From Streptomyces sp. HB132 (GTDB taxonomy: Bacteria > Actinomycetota > Actinomycetes > Streptomycetales > Streptomycetaceae), in contig NZ_JAFBGA010000011.1 of NCBI RefSeq assembly GCF_016909575.1, positions 142,665-206,664 of the forward strand: DNA of 64,000 nucleotides, read 5' to 3'. Under the pieces are notes generated by a model. It was not told the origin of the DNA, searched no databases, and saw only the letters and a list, made by a program, of their open reading frames with translations. The first letter of the stretch is position 1, and the number at the start of each line of letters is the position of its first letter. Shown piece by piece: positions 8,458-16,903 of the stretch. The translations under genes and the position numbers were made by a program.

Positions 8458-10920
8458 ATGAACCCGACACACCGGGGACCGGAAGAGTACGGCGACGACC
8501 GTTCCGGTGACGACGGCGCGCCGCGACGTCCGTCCCGTGACCCGCTGACCCCCGACTTCGGGCACCAGACGCCCCAGCAGTCGCGCACGGTGCAGCTGAT
8601 ATCGGGCGACTTCCTGCTCACGGTCAATCCGGTCGACGGCAGCGAGATCGAGCCCTGCCGCCCGGGGGAGCGGCCCGACGCGCCCGTCCGGCGCACCGCC
8701 GCCCAGCGCGTGGACCGCGAGCGTGCCGCCGCGCCGCCCGTCCCGCCGGGCCCGCCCTCGCCTCAGACGCCCCTCCTCGAACGCCGGGACGAGCGCGAGC
8801 GGTTGGTGCGGCTGCTCGCCCGTGGCCGCTCCGTGTGCCTCACGGGTGCGCCGGGTTCCGGCCGCACGGCCCTCCTGGACGCTGTCGCCGCCGACTGCGC
8901 GGACCTGGCGCCCGACGGGGTCGTACGGCTCTCCGGGCACAAGCGGACCGCCGGTGAGCTGCTCCACGGGCTGTTCGAGGCCGTGTACAGCGCCCCGCTG
9001 TACCGCCCCGACCGCGAAGGGCTCGTCGAGCTCGTCCACGGCATCGGCGCCGTAGTCGTCGTCGACGACCTGGAGTTCGGCGGCGCCGCGCTCCAGGAGC
9101 TGCTCGACGCGACTCCGGAGTGCGCGTTCCTCTTCGCCACGGCCCCCGACGCGGCGGCGCCGCCGGCCGAGGCGAACCTCGAAGAGGTCCTCCTCGCCGG
9201 TCTCGGCCGCAGCGCCTCGATCGAGCTCATGGAACACGTCGTGGAACGCGCGCTCACCGACGAGGAGGCGAACTGGGCGGGCGACCTCTGGTTCGAGTCC
9301 GAAGGACTGCCGCTGCGCTTCGTCCAGGCCGGCGCCCTCCTGCGCCGGCGCGACGGCATGCGCACCGACCAGGACGTGTCCGACGACTACGACGACCCGG
9401 CCGACGCGCCCTTCGGCCGGGCCGAGCCGGCCCACCTCCCGCTGCCCAGCCTCGGTGAGGGCGCGGCACCGGCCGCCCTGCTCGCCTCCCGGCTGAGCGA
9501 GGCCGCACGGGAGACCCTGCGCTTCGCCGTCGCGCTCGGCGGTGAGGTGCCGCACCAGGCCCATCTGCCGGCTCTGGTGGGGGACACCCATGCCGACGCC
9601 GCACTGGGCGAGCTGGCGGTCAGCGGTCTGCTCTCCGCGGCCGGACCTCGCTACCGGCTGGCCGCCGGGGTCCTGGCGCAGCTGGAGGCGAGCGGCTACG
9701 GCGAGAGTGCGGAGGACCACGCCCGCAGCGCCGCCCAGCACTTCGCCTGGTGGGCGGCGCACCCGTCCGTCACCCCGGAACGCGCGGTCGCCGAGGCGGA
9801 CGCCATCCTCGCCTCGATCGCCCGACTCGTCCCCGCCGAGGCTCCGGGACAGGCCAGCGTTGCCGTCCTGCTGGCCCGTAGCGCCGCCCCGGCCTTCGCG
9901 GCCGGGATGCAGTGGGGCGCCTGGGAGAAGGCCCTCAGAGCGGGCCAGGAGGCCGCGCGGATCGCCGGTGAGGTCGCGGAAGAGGCTTACTTTCACCATG
10001 AGTTGGGCGTCCTCGCGCTCTGCACCGGCCTGCTGGACCGTGCCAGGGCCGAACTCGAGGCCTCCGTCGGCATGCGCGGTGCGCTCGCCGACAAGCCCGG
10101 CGCGGTGGCCGGGCGACGCGCGCTCGCCCTCGTCGCGGACCGCTCGGGCGAACCGGTGCTCAGTATCCACGCGGGCGACGAGGCGCCCGACTCGCGTCAC
10201 GACGAGTCGGCCTCCCCCTCCGGCGGCCCGGCGGCCAAGCCGCTCTTCCCCCGGGTGACCGATACATCCGGGACCCTGATCACCCGTCAGGCCCCGCCCC
10301 GCCCCGGTGCACCCTCCGGGCGTGCTGGAGTGCTCCTCGGCGCACGGCGCAATCTCGTCGCGGTGGGCGCGGGCGCGCTGCTGGCGGCGGTGCTCGGCAC
10401 CGTGGTGACGCTCGGTGCCACCTCGGGGAGCGAGGATCCGGAGGGGCAGAGCATCACGACCGAGCAGTCGGCGAACGAGGACGGCGGCGAGAGCGGCGTC
10501 TCCGCGGACGAACCGGCCGACGACCCCGTCACCGGCGAAGGCACGGCCGGCGGCGGTTCCTCGTCCCCCGGCCCGTCCGGCACCGCCACCCCGTCCACGA
10601 GCGGAACCCCGTCCCCGGGCGCCACGGACCCCGGTACGAGTCCGGGAACGGGCGACTCGTCGAGCGACAGCCCCAGTGACTCCCCGACGCAGGGCAGTCC
10701 GTCGCCCACGAAGAAGCCGACGAAGACGCCGACCACGTCGCCCAGCGAGTCCGAGACCCCCAGCGAGTCCCCGACCGACCCCGAGTCCCCGTCGCCCACT
10801 CCGTCGGAGTCGGAGACGACCACGGACCCGTCCACGTCGGACTCCGCGAGCGGCCCGGCCGAGACCGTCACCGCGTCGACGACGCAGGACGGATCCGGTT
10901 CTCCGACGACGACCGCCTGA
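8458..10920 (+). CDS. Large P-loop NTPase-like membrane protein with Ser/Thr/Pro-rich tail
   Basis: A protein of 820 aa. Residues ~1-110 are hydrophilic and disordered-looking. A P-loop domain follows: Walker A GAPGSGRT at 130-137, Walker B-like AVVVVDDLEF at ~198-206, resembling the NTPase core of AAA/STAND regulators. Next come Ala-rich helical repeats (~350-560, TPR-like: EAAYFHHELGVLALCTGLL-type helices), one transmembrane helix (~632-655, NLVAVGAGALLAAVLGTVVT), and ~160 residues almost purely Ser/Thr/Pro/Glu/Gly. Topology would put the NTPase in the cytoplasm and the tail in the cell wall. Function is unknown. The ATG follows a 280-bp gap, so it has its own promoter. It ends at a bidirectional terminator shared with nucS. 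Confidence 0.75.
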   Translation: MNPTHRGPEEYGDDRSGDDGAPRRPSRDPLTPDFGHQTPQQSRTVQLISGDFLLTVNPVDGSEIEPCRPGERPDAPVRRTAAQRVDRERAAAPPVPPGPPSPQTPLLERRDERERLVRLLARGRSVCLTGAPGSGRTALLDAVAADCADLAPDGVVRLSGHKRTAGELLHGLFEAVYSAPLYRPDREGLVELVHGIGAVVVVDDLEFGGAALQELLDATPECAFLFATAPDAAAPPAEANLEEVLLAGLGRSASIELMEHVVERALTDEEANWAGDLWFESEGLPLRFVQAGALLRRRDGMRTDQDVSDDYDDPADAPFGRAEPAHLPLPSLGEGAAPAALLASRLSEAARETLRFAVALGGEVPHQAHLPALVGDTHADAALGELAVSGLLSAAGPRYRLAAGVLAQLEASGYGESAEDHARSAAQHFAWWAAHPSVTPERAVAEADAILASIARLVPAEAPGQASVAVLLARSAAPAFAAGMQWGAWEKALRAGQEAARIAGEVAEEAYFHHELGVLALCTGLLDRARAELEASVGMRGALADKPGAVAGRRALALVADRSGEPVLSIHAGDEAPDSRHDESASPSGGPAAKPLFPRVTDTSGTLITRQAPPRPGAPSGRAGVLLGARRNLVAVGAGALLAAVLGTVVTLGATSGSEDPEGQSITTEQSANEDGGESGVSADEPADDPVTGEGTAGGGSSSPGPSGTATPSTSGTPSPGATDPGTSPGTGDSSSDSPSDSPTQGSPSPTKKPTKTPTTSPSESETPSESPTDPESPSPTPSESETTTDPSTSDSASGPAETVTASTTQDGSGSPTTTA

Positions 10921-10929
10921 GAACGGAGA

Positions 10930-10966
10930 ACGCCGTACGGGCCCGGAAGCCGGGCCCGTACGGCGT
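10930..10966. terminator. Bidirectional terminator between the P-loop gene and nucS
   Basis: A perfect 17-bp stem (left arm starts ACGCCGTACGGGCCCGG) with a 3-nt loop AAG, placed between convergent genes. It can serve both strands. Confidence 0.9.
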
Positions 10967-10991
10967 CACCGGGGTGATACCGCCCCGTGGG

Positions 10992-11663
10992 TCAGAACAG
11001 TCGCAGCTTGTCGTCCTCGATGCCGCGCATCGCGTCGTAGTCGAGGACCAGGCACCCGATGCCGCGGTCCGTCGCCAGCACCCGGGCCTGCGGCTTGATC
11101 TCCTGCGCGGCGAACACGCCCCGTACCGGGGCCAGGTGCGGATCGCGGTTGAGCAGCTCCAGGTAGCGGGTCAGCTGCTCGACGCCGTCGATGTCGCCCC
11201 GCCGCTTCAGCTCCACGGCCACCGTGGCACCGTCCGCGTCCCGGCACAGGATGTCGACCGGACCGATCGCGGTCGGATACTCGCGGCGGATCAGGGTGTA
11301 GCCCTCGCCGATCGTCTCGATCCGGTCGGCGAGCAGCTCCTGGAGGTGCGCCTCCACGCCGTCCTTGATGAGCCCCGGGTCGACACCCAGCTCATGGGAC
11401 GAGTCGTGGAGGATCTGCTCCATCGTGATGATCAGTTTCTCGCCCGCTTTGTTGACCACGGTCCAGACACCCTCGGTTTCGTCGGCGCCCTCCTTGAGGG
11501 TGCACGGCGGGGACATCCAGTTGAGAGGTTTGTACGCCCGGTCGTCGGCGTGGATCGACACGCTGCCGTCCGCCTTCACGAGGATCAGACGGGGGGCGGA
11601 GGGCAGGTGGGCAGTGAGCCGGCCCGCGTAGTCCACGGAGCAACGGGCGATGACGAGACGCAT
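10992..11663 (-). CDS. nucS: Mismatch-specific endonuclease NucS (EndoMS)
   Basis: Key enzyme of the non-canonical mismatch repair of actinobacteria, which lack MutS/MutL. It cuts both strands at mismatches, probably with the beta clamp. The 223-aa protein has an N-terminal dimerisation region (MRLVIARCSVDYAGRLTAHL) and a C-terminal restriction-like nuclease fold with the D..ExK site in GPVDILCRDADG and TVAVELKRRG. The LATDRGIGCLVLDYD-containing tail is also conserved. Start ATG at 11663. The S. coelicolor counterpart is SCO5388. It is monocistronic and ends against the shared hairpin. Confidence 0.95.
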   Translation of the reverse strand: MRLVIARCSVDYAGRLTAHLPSAPRLILVKADGSVSIHADDRAYKPLNWMSPPCTLKEGADETEGVWTVVNKAGEKLIITMEQILHDSSHELGVDPGLIKDGVEAHLQELLADRIETIGEGYTLIRREYPTAIGPVDILCRDADGATVAVELKRRGDIDGVEQLTRYLELLNRDPHLAPVRGVFAAQEIKPQARVLATDRGIGCLVLDYDAMRGIEDDKLRLF

Positions 11664-11921
11664 GGTCGGCAACGCTACTCGACGACCACGGGTGCACGCG
11701 ATTCGCGCACCCGTCACTCACGCGACCCGAGGGACGCAGATCTGGCTTGCCCCTCTTTGCGACCGTTCGTTGTTGGCCGGTTGTGTTCCCAATCTCCTGG
11801 TGCGGCCCGGACTGCACCCTTACCGTGTAAGCAGGAGGTCGCCGTCTGTGTACGCAGCGTCGCCACCCAGCCCTGCCCGTAAGGCCCCGGCCACCTGTCC
11901 GGGGCCGCGAGAGGAGAACTC

Positions 11922-12314
11922 ATGTCGCTCGACGTCTCACCGGCGCTGTTGGAACAGGCCGAGCGAGGCGAGGTCGACGAAGCCGACTTCGTCGACTGCG
12001 TCCGGACCTCCCTGCCCTATGCATGGGAGATGATCAGCTCTCTGGTGGCCCAGCTGAAGGTCGACGGCGGGCAGTTCGCCGACAACCAGACGCCCCCGCC
12101 GGACGAGCAGGCACGTGGTCAGCTGCTGCGTGCGCTCGCGAGTGATGCGATACGCGGCGCGCTGCAGCGGCACTTCGGAGTGCGCCTGGCATTCCAGAAC
12201 TGCCACCGCCTCGCGGTGTTCCCGCTGGACGCGTCGGTCGACGAGCGACTGGCCCGATTCACCTCGGTGCGAGGACAGTTGCTCAACCAGTCGCCCGAAC
12301 TCCGGGACTGCTGA
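11922..12314 (+). CDS. SCO5389-family conserved protein, function unknown
   Basis: A 130-aa cytoplasmic, mostly helical acidic protein starting MSLDVSPALLEQAERGEVDE. It contains the invariant-looking block YAWEMISSLVAQL and RHFGVRLAFQNCHRLAVFPL. The ATG has a good ribosome site (GAGAGGAGAACTC). It matches what I know as the SCO5389 family, always beside nucS in Streptomyces. No catalytic motif can be seen. Divergence from nucS across a 258-bp gap means its own promoter. Confidence 0.8.
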   Translation: MSLDVSPALLEQAERGEVDEADFVDCVRTSLPYAWEMISSLVAQLKVDGGQFADNQTPPPDEQARGQLLRALASDAIRGALQRHFGVRLAFQNCHRLAVFPLDASVDERLARFTSVRGQLLNQSPELRDC

Positions 12315-12411
12315 ACGCTTCTGCTGCCGCTTCGGGCCGCGGGAGGTGCAACTGGCTCCGGGGCGGCAGCTCCCGTACCACCGCACCACCAGGACCACCT
12401 GCGTGAACGGA

Positions 12412-13443
12412 TCACTTCAGCAACGGCAGCACTTCCGTGCCCAGCCGCTGCACGTTCGTCTCCGTCGCCGCGAGATCGCCCGAGCCCTCCACCATGAGGG
12501 CGTACCGGGTGATGCCCGTGCGCTCAGCCGTGGCCGCCAGCCGGTCCGCGGCGAAACGGGGCGGTCCCACCGGATGCAGGCCGCAGAGGAACTCCGTGTA
12601 CGCGACGGGGTCCCGCATGACCCGGTGCCGGCCGTCGACCGTCACATGGGCGTCGAGCCCCTGCCTCAGCCAGCCCGGCATCGCCTTCACGAGCGTCTCC
12701 AGGGCGTCCGCGGGACTGTCGGCGATCTGGGCCACCCCCGCGGACACATGTGCTACTCGCTCCACGACCTCCGCCGGCTGGCCGGCCTCCCGGGCGGCCG
12801 ATCGCCACAGAGCGACCATGTCTGCCTTCTCCTCGTCGCCGCAATGCATCCCGAGGAGCATGGGCAAACCCTTTGCGGCGGCGAGTTCCACGCTTTTCGG
12901 CGACGTGCAGGCGACGATCACCTCGGGGCCCGGCGGGCCGTCCCCGAGCAGCTCGTCGGCGCGCGGCACGACGGCCACCTCGCGGAAGTCGTAACGCCGG
13001 CCGCTCCCCGCCACCCGGGGCTTTTCCAGCCATGCGAGCAGCAGCTCCAGAGCCTCAGGGAAGCCCCTTTCGTACGCCCCGAGCCCGCCTCCGAAGACCT
13101 CCAGGTCGATCCACGGACCGCCGCGCCCCACCCCGAGGGAGAAGCGGCCTCCGCTGGTCAGGTGCAGCAGCGCGGCCTGCTCGCCGAGCGCGACGGGGTG
13201 CAGGTTCGGCAGCACGCTCACCGCCGTCCCCACGCGGATCCGGCGGGTGCGGCCGAGCAGCAGGGCGGCCAGTGTCGTGGCGGACGGGCACACCCCGTAC
13301 GGCACGAAGTGGTGCTCCGCGAGCCAGACGGAGTCGAGCCCCGACTCCTCCGCGACCTCGGCGGACCTGACGGCCCGGTGCAGGGCCTCACCCTGCCCCT
13401 GTCCCGGGAACTGGGCTGCCAGTACGAACGTTCCTACGCGCAT
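12412..13443 (-). CDS. LLM-class flavin-dependent oxidoreductase
   Basis: Luciferase-like monooxygenase of 343 aa using reduced FMN or F420. The start MRVGTFVLAAQFPGQGQGEA, the LDSVWLAEHHF motif (residues ~37-47) and the barrel segment LLHLTSGGRFSLGVGRGG are characteristic of the bacterial luciferase superfamily. Start ATG at 13443, with GGAGG 8 nt before it. The substrate cannot be predicted. It converges on the SCO5389-family gene. Confidence 0.88.
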   Translation of the reverse strand: MRVGTFVLAAQFPGQGQGEALHRAVRSAEVAEESGLDSVWLAEHHFVPYGVCPSATTLAALLLGRTRRIRVGTAVSVLPNLHPVALGEQAALLHLTSGGRFSLGVGRGGPWIDLEVFGGGLGAYERGFPEALELLLAWLEKPRVAGSGRRYDFREVAVVPRADELLGDGPPGPEVIVACTSPKSVELAAAKGLPMLLGMHCGDEEKADMVALWRSAAREAGQPAEVVERVAHVSAGVAQIADSPADALETLVKAMPGWLRQGLDAHVTVDGRHRVMRDPVAYTEFLCGLHPVGPPRFAADRLAATAERTGITRYALMVEGSGDLAATETNVQRLGTEVLPLLK

Positions 13444-13655
13444 CGCCTTCTGCCTCCTTGCGGCCGACGCGGCTGTCCCCCTCACTGGCAACAACGTCTG
13501 ACACGTGCCAAGGGCACGGTCCACGGCGAAGTTGTTGCGATTTTCCGGTAACCCACCCGCCCGTCGCCGCTCACGCGTCACTCCTGACACGGGCCTGCGG
13601 CCGATGCCTCTAGGCTGGACGGAACAATCCGCCCCAACACCCCGTGAGGTGTCCC

Positions 13656-13985
13656 GTGTCCCCGCGCCGCAACCGCCCCCGAGGTGGCGAGAGTCCCACC
13701 GGCAGCCCAGGAGGTGCGGGGGAGCGGTACGGCGGGGGCGGTGCCACGGAGAGCTGGCAGGGAGAGGAGTGGTCGGTGCGCCCGGTGAGCGGCGCGAGCG
13801 CGGCGGGCAAGCGCTACCGCTGCCCCGGCTGCGACCAGGAGATCCCCTCCGGGGTCCCGCACCTCGTCGCCTGGCCCGAGTTCGGCGGGATCGACGACCG
13901 CAGGCACTGGCACAAGGCCTGCTGGAACGCGAAGGACCGCCGCACCACACGGGTGCAGCGGTCCAGGAACGCTCCGCGTTACTGA
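13656..13985 (+). CDS. Small Cys/His zinc-ribbon-like protein
   Basis: A basic protein of about 109 aa. The first 40 residues are Arg/Gly/Pro-rich and probably disordered. The C-terminal half has CPGCDQ (CxxC) followed about 30 residues later by HWHKACW (HxHxxC). This spacing looks like a treble-clef or HNH-style zinc site. Relatives are often labelled ATP/GTP-binding protein, but no P-loop is visible. The GTG start at 13656 is favoured over an ATG four codons upstream because GAGG precedes it. It converges on the ABC permease gene with 1 bp between stops, so read-through is possible. Confidence 0.7.
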   Translation: MSPRRNRPRGGESPTGSPGGAGERYGGGGATESWQGEEWSVRPVSGASAAGKRYRCPGCDQEIPSGVPHLVAWPEFGGIDDRRHWHKACWNAKDRRTTRVQRSRNAPRY

Positions 13986-13986
13986 G

Positions 13987-14844
13987 TCACACGTCCCGCC
14001 GGTCCAGCGACGCGAAGGCGCCTGCCATGGCCACCGCGGTCACGCCGACGATGATCCACAGTGGCTCCCAGCCGGTCGGCCCCGACGTGGTCACCGACGC
14101 TTCGTACAACGAGCCGATCTGGTTGGGGATCGAGTACTCGAGGAGGGCCTGCTGCACCCCGGCCAGCGTCGGCGAGAACATGAAGATCGCCAGCACCAGG
14201 GGGAGCAGCACCACCGCGATCATGATCGTGATGGCGCCCGCCGAGTGCCGGACGATCGCGCCGACCGCGAGCGAGAGCAGCCCGAGCGTCGCGACGTAGA
14301 GGCCCACCCCCACCGTGGAGCGCACCCAGAAGCCGGTGCCGGGTGTCGCCCCGTCCAGCATGGCCGTCTGCAGGACGCCCACGACGCCGGTGGTCACCGT
14401 GGTGATCGTGAAGGCGAGCAGGAAGAAGACGACCGCCTTCGCGATCAGAATCCGCGACCGGCTCGGGCACGCGGTCAGCGTCGTCCTGATCATCCCGGTG
14501 CTGTACTCGGCCGCGATGGTCAGCACGCCCAGGGTGATCACGCAGATCGATCCGAGCAGTACGCCGAAGAAGCCCAGGCTGAGCACCGGGGTGTCGTCCA
14601 GGGGGGCCTCCGAGAGGCTCACGACGAACGCGGTGAGCAGCCCGACGCCGAGCAGCAGCACGATCATCACGCCGAGCGTCCACATCGTGGAGCGCACGGA
14701 GCGGATCTTCGTCCACTCGGAGGCGATCGCGTCGCCGAGGCCGGGAGTGCGCACGGGGATCGGCGAGGTGTACAGGGCGTGCGGGTCCTGTTGCGGTTGC
14801 TGGGGAGCCTGGTCCGCCTGCGGCGGAGTGGCCGGCGTCGTCAT
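13987..14844 (-). CDS. ABC-2 type permease of ABC system A
   Basis: Membrane subunit of 285 aa with six predicted helices. The first ~50 residues form a Gln/Pro-rich cytoplasmic extension (PQADQAPQQPQQDPHALY) before SEWTKIRSVRSTMWTLGVMI, the usual amino-terminal motif of these permeases. EYSTGMIRTTLTACPSRSRI lies after the third helix. Its ATG overlaps the stop of the ATPase by 4 nt. It is paralogous to the permease at 16119-16898, sharing SEWTKIR and EYS(T/S)GMIRT. Confidence 0.9.
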   Translation of the reverse strand: MTTPATPPQADQAPQQPQQDPHALYTSPIPVRTPGLGDAIASEWTKIRSVRSTMWTLGVMIVLLLGVGLLTAFVVSLSEAPLDDTPVLSLGFFGVLLGSICVITLGVLTIAAEYSTGMIRTTLTACPSRSRILIAKAVVFFLLAFTITTVTTGVVGVLQTAMLDGATPGTGFWVRSTVGVGLYVATLGLLSLAVGAIVRHSAGAITIMIAVVLLPLVLAIFMFSPTLAGVQQALLEYSIPNQIGSLYEASVTTSGPTGWEPLWIIVGVTAVAMAGAFASLDRRDV

Positions 14845-15980
14845 CGGGAGTCCTCGCTGGTCCTGCGCTCGGTCCGGTCCGCGGTGGCCGCGGAGGTGGG
14901 GGCGGGTGCCGGTGCGTCGGCGTGCCGGCTCTGTCCCGGGGGCGGCGGGGCGTACCAGCCCTCCTGGGGGACCTCCTGCGGGGCGTGGCCGGGCTGCGCG
15001 TGGGCCTCGTGGCCCGGGTACCCGTAGCCGGGCGGGGGCAGCTGGAGGCCCTCCTTCGCGTCCGCAGTGGAGCGGTAGTCCACGACGCCCTGCGTCATCC
15101 GCATGTACGCCTCCTCGAGCGACGCCCGGTGCGGCGAGAGTTCCCACAGCCGGACGTCCGACTCGTGCGCCAGGTCGCTGATGCGGGACAGGCCCAGCCC
15201 GGTGATCCGCAGGGCACCGTCCGGCTCCGGCATCACTCTGCCGCCCGCCTCCGTGAGCGAGGCGGTCAGCTTCTCCCGCTGCTCCGGCCGGTCCGCCGGG
15301 ACGCGGACCCGGGCGAAGTCCGCGGAGTTCGCCGAGATGAAGTCGGTGACACTCATGTCGGAGAGCAGTTGTCCTCGGCCGATCACGATCAAGTGGTCGG
15401 CCGTGAGGGCCATCTCGCTCATCAGGTGGCTGGAGACGAAGACCGTGCGGCCCTCGGAAGCCAGCTGCTTCATCAGGTTGCGGACCCACAGGATGCCCTC
15501 GGGGTCGAGTCCGTTGACCGGCTCGTCGAAGAGCAGCACCTGCGGGTCGCCGAGCAGCGCGGCCGCGATCCCCAGCCGCTGTCCCATACCGAGGGAGAAG
15601 CCGTTGGACCGCTTCTTCGCGACGTCCTGCAGCCCGACGACGCCGAGGACCTCGTCCACCCGGGCCGCCGGGATGCCCGCCAGCTGGGCCAGGGACAGCA
15701 GGTGGTTGCGGGCGCTGCGTCCGCCGTGCACGGCCTTGGCGTCGAGCAGGGCCCCCACCTGGCGCGGGGCGTTGGGGAGGCTGCGGAAGGCGTGCCCGCC
15801 GATCGTCACGTGCCCGGAGGTGGGCCGGTCCAGCCCGAGCATCATGCGCATGGTGGTGGACTTGCCCGACCCGTTCGGACCGAGGAACCCCGTGACGGCA
15901 CCGGGACGCACCTGGAAGGAAAGGTTGTGCACGGCCGTCTTCGCGCCGTAGCGCTTCGTCAGGCCGACTGCCTCGATCAT
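14841..15980 (-). CDS. ABC ATPase of ABC system A
   Basis: ATPase of 379 aa. Walker A LGPNGSGKSTTMRMMLGL is at ~33-50, the signature FSLGMGQRLGIAAALLG replaces the standard LSGGQ, and Walker B reads VLLFDEPVNGLDPEGI. After the ~230-residue core comes a regulatory segment, then a Pro/Gly/Tyr-rich tail (PPPGYGYPGHEAHAQPGHAP) that is unusual for such ATPases and probably unstructured. It overlaps the downstream permease by 4 nt. It is a tandem paralogue of 16904-17914, with shared GALLDAK, GGRSA and VSSHLMSEMALTADHLIVIG blocks. Confidence 0.92.
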   Translation of the reverse strand: MIEAVGLTKRYGAKTAVHNLSFQVRPGAVTGFLGPNGSGKSTTMRMMLGLDRPTSGHVTIGGHAFRSLPNAPRQVGALLDAKAVHGGRSARNHLLSLAQLAGIPAARVDEVLGVVGLQDVAKKRSNGFSLGMGQRLGIAAALLGDPQVLLFDEPVNGLDPEGILWVRNLMKQLASEGRTVFVSSHLMSEMALTADHLIVIGRGQLLSDMSVTDFISANSADFARVRVPADRPEQREKLTASLTEAGGRVMPEPDGALRITGLGLSRISDLAHESDVRLWELSPHRASLEEAYMRMTQGVVDYRSTADAKEGLQLPPPGYGYPGHEAHAQPGHAPQEVPQEGWYAPPPPGQSRHADAPAPAPTSAATADRTERRTSEDSR

Positions 15981-16118
15981 TCTCCAGCCCCATCGACTTA
16001 TCTGTCGTCGGGGCCCAGGCCTCCGGCCGCATGCCCCCCGTCAAGAGTTAGGAGGATAACCAGCAGCGGGCGGTTCCGGCCAAGCGGAGGCGCGGAGCGT
16101 CGGCGTCCCGGGGTCCGT

Positions 16119-16898
16119 TCAGGCGTCCCGCTTCTTCAGCACCACGTAGCCGCCGATCAGCGCGGCCACCACCCACAGCGCCATGATCCCGAGCCCGGTC
16201 CACGGCCCGTACGGTGCCGGATCGCTGTTCAGCGCGTCCGGTACCACCTGCATGATCTTGGAGCCCGCCTGGTCGGGGAAGTACCGGGCCACGCTCTTGG
16301 CACCCGGGACCGCGGAGAGGATCTGCGAGACGAGGAAGAAGAACGGCATCAGGATGCCCAGCGACAGCATGGAACTGCGCAGCATCGTGGCCACGCCCAT
16401 CGAGAAGACCGCGATCAGACCCATGTAGATGCCGCCACCCACGACGGCGCGCAGTACGTTCTCCGCGCCGATGCCGGTGCCGCGGTCCCCGAGCAGGGCC
16501 TGGCTGAGGAAGAAGGTCATGAAGCTGGTGGCGAGTCCGACCACCAGGGCCAGGACGCCCGCCACCGCGATCTTGCTGAAGAGGAACGACCCGCGCTGCG
16601 GCACCGCCGCGAGGGAGGTGCGGATCATGCCGGAGCTGTACTCCGTACCCACCACCAGGACGCCGAAGACGACCATCGCCAGCTGTCCGAGGACCATCCC
16701 GGAGAAGCTCACGAACGTCGGGTCGAAAGTGGCCTGCTCTGCGGCCGAGAGGTCGTCGAACTGGCTCTTCAGCAGGGCGCTCAGGGCCGCGCCCATGGCG
16801 ACCGTGACGAGGAACGCGCAGATCAGCGTCCAGGTGGTCGACGAGACCGTACGGATCTTGGTCCACTCGGAATTCAGGACCGCGGGTACCGATGCCAT
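16119..16898 (-). CDS. ABC-2 type permease of ABC system B
   Basis: Permease of about 259 aa with six hydrophobic segments and the paralogous motifs SEWTKIRTVSSTTWTLICAF and EYSSGMIRTSLAAVPQRGSF. Two starts are plausible: ATG at 16898, used here, or a GTG at 16907 that overlaps the ATPase stop in the string GTGTGA. AAGGGGG immediately upstream could serve either. It is coupled to the ATPase at 16904-17914. Confidence 0.88.
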   Translation of the reverse strand: MASVPAVLNSEWTKIRTVSSTTWTLICAFLVTVAMGAALSALLKSQFDDLSAAEQATFDPTFVSFSGMVLGQLAMVVFGVLVVGTEYSSGMIRTSLAAVPQRGSFLFSKIAVAGVLALVVGLATSFMTFFLSQALLGDRGTGIGAENVLRAVVGGGIYMGLIAVFSMGVATMLRSSMLSLGILMPFFFLVSQILSAVPGAKSVARYFPDQAGSKIMQVVPDALNSDPAPYGPWTGLGIMALWVVAALIGGYVVLKKRDA

Positions 16899-16903
16899 CG
16901 CCG

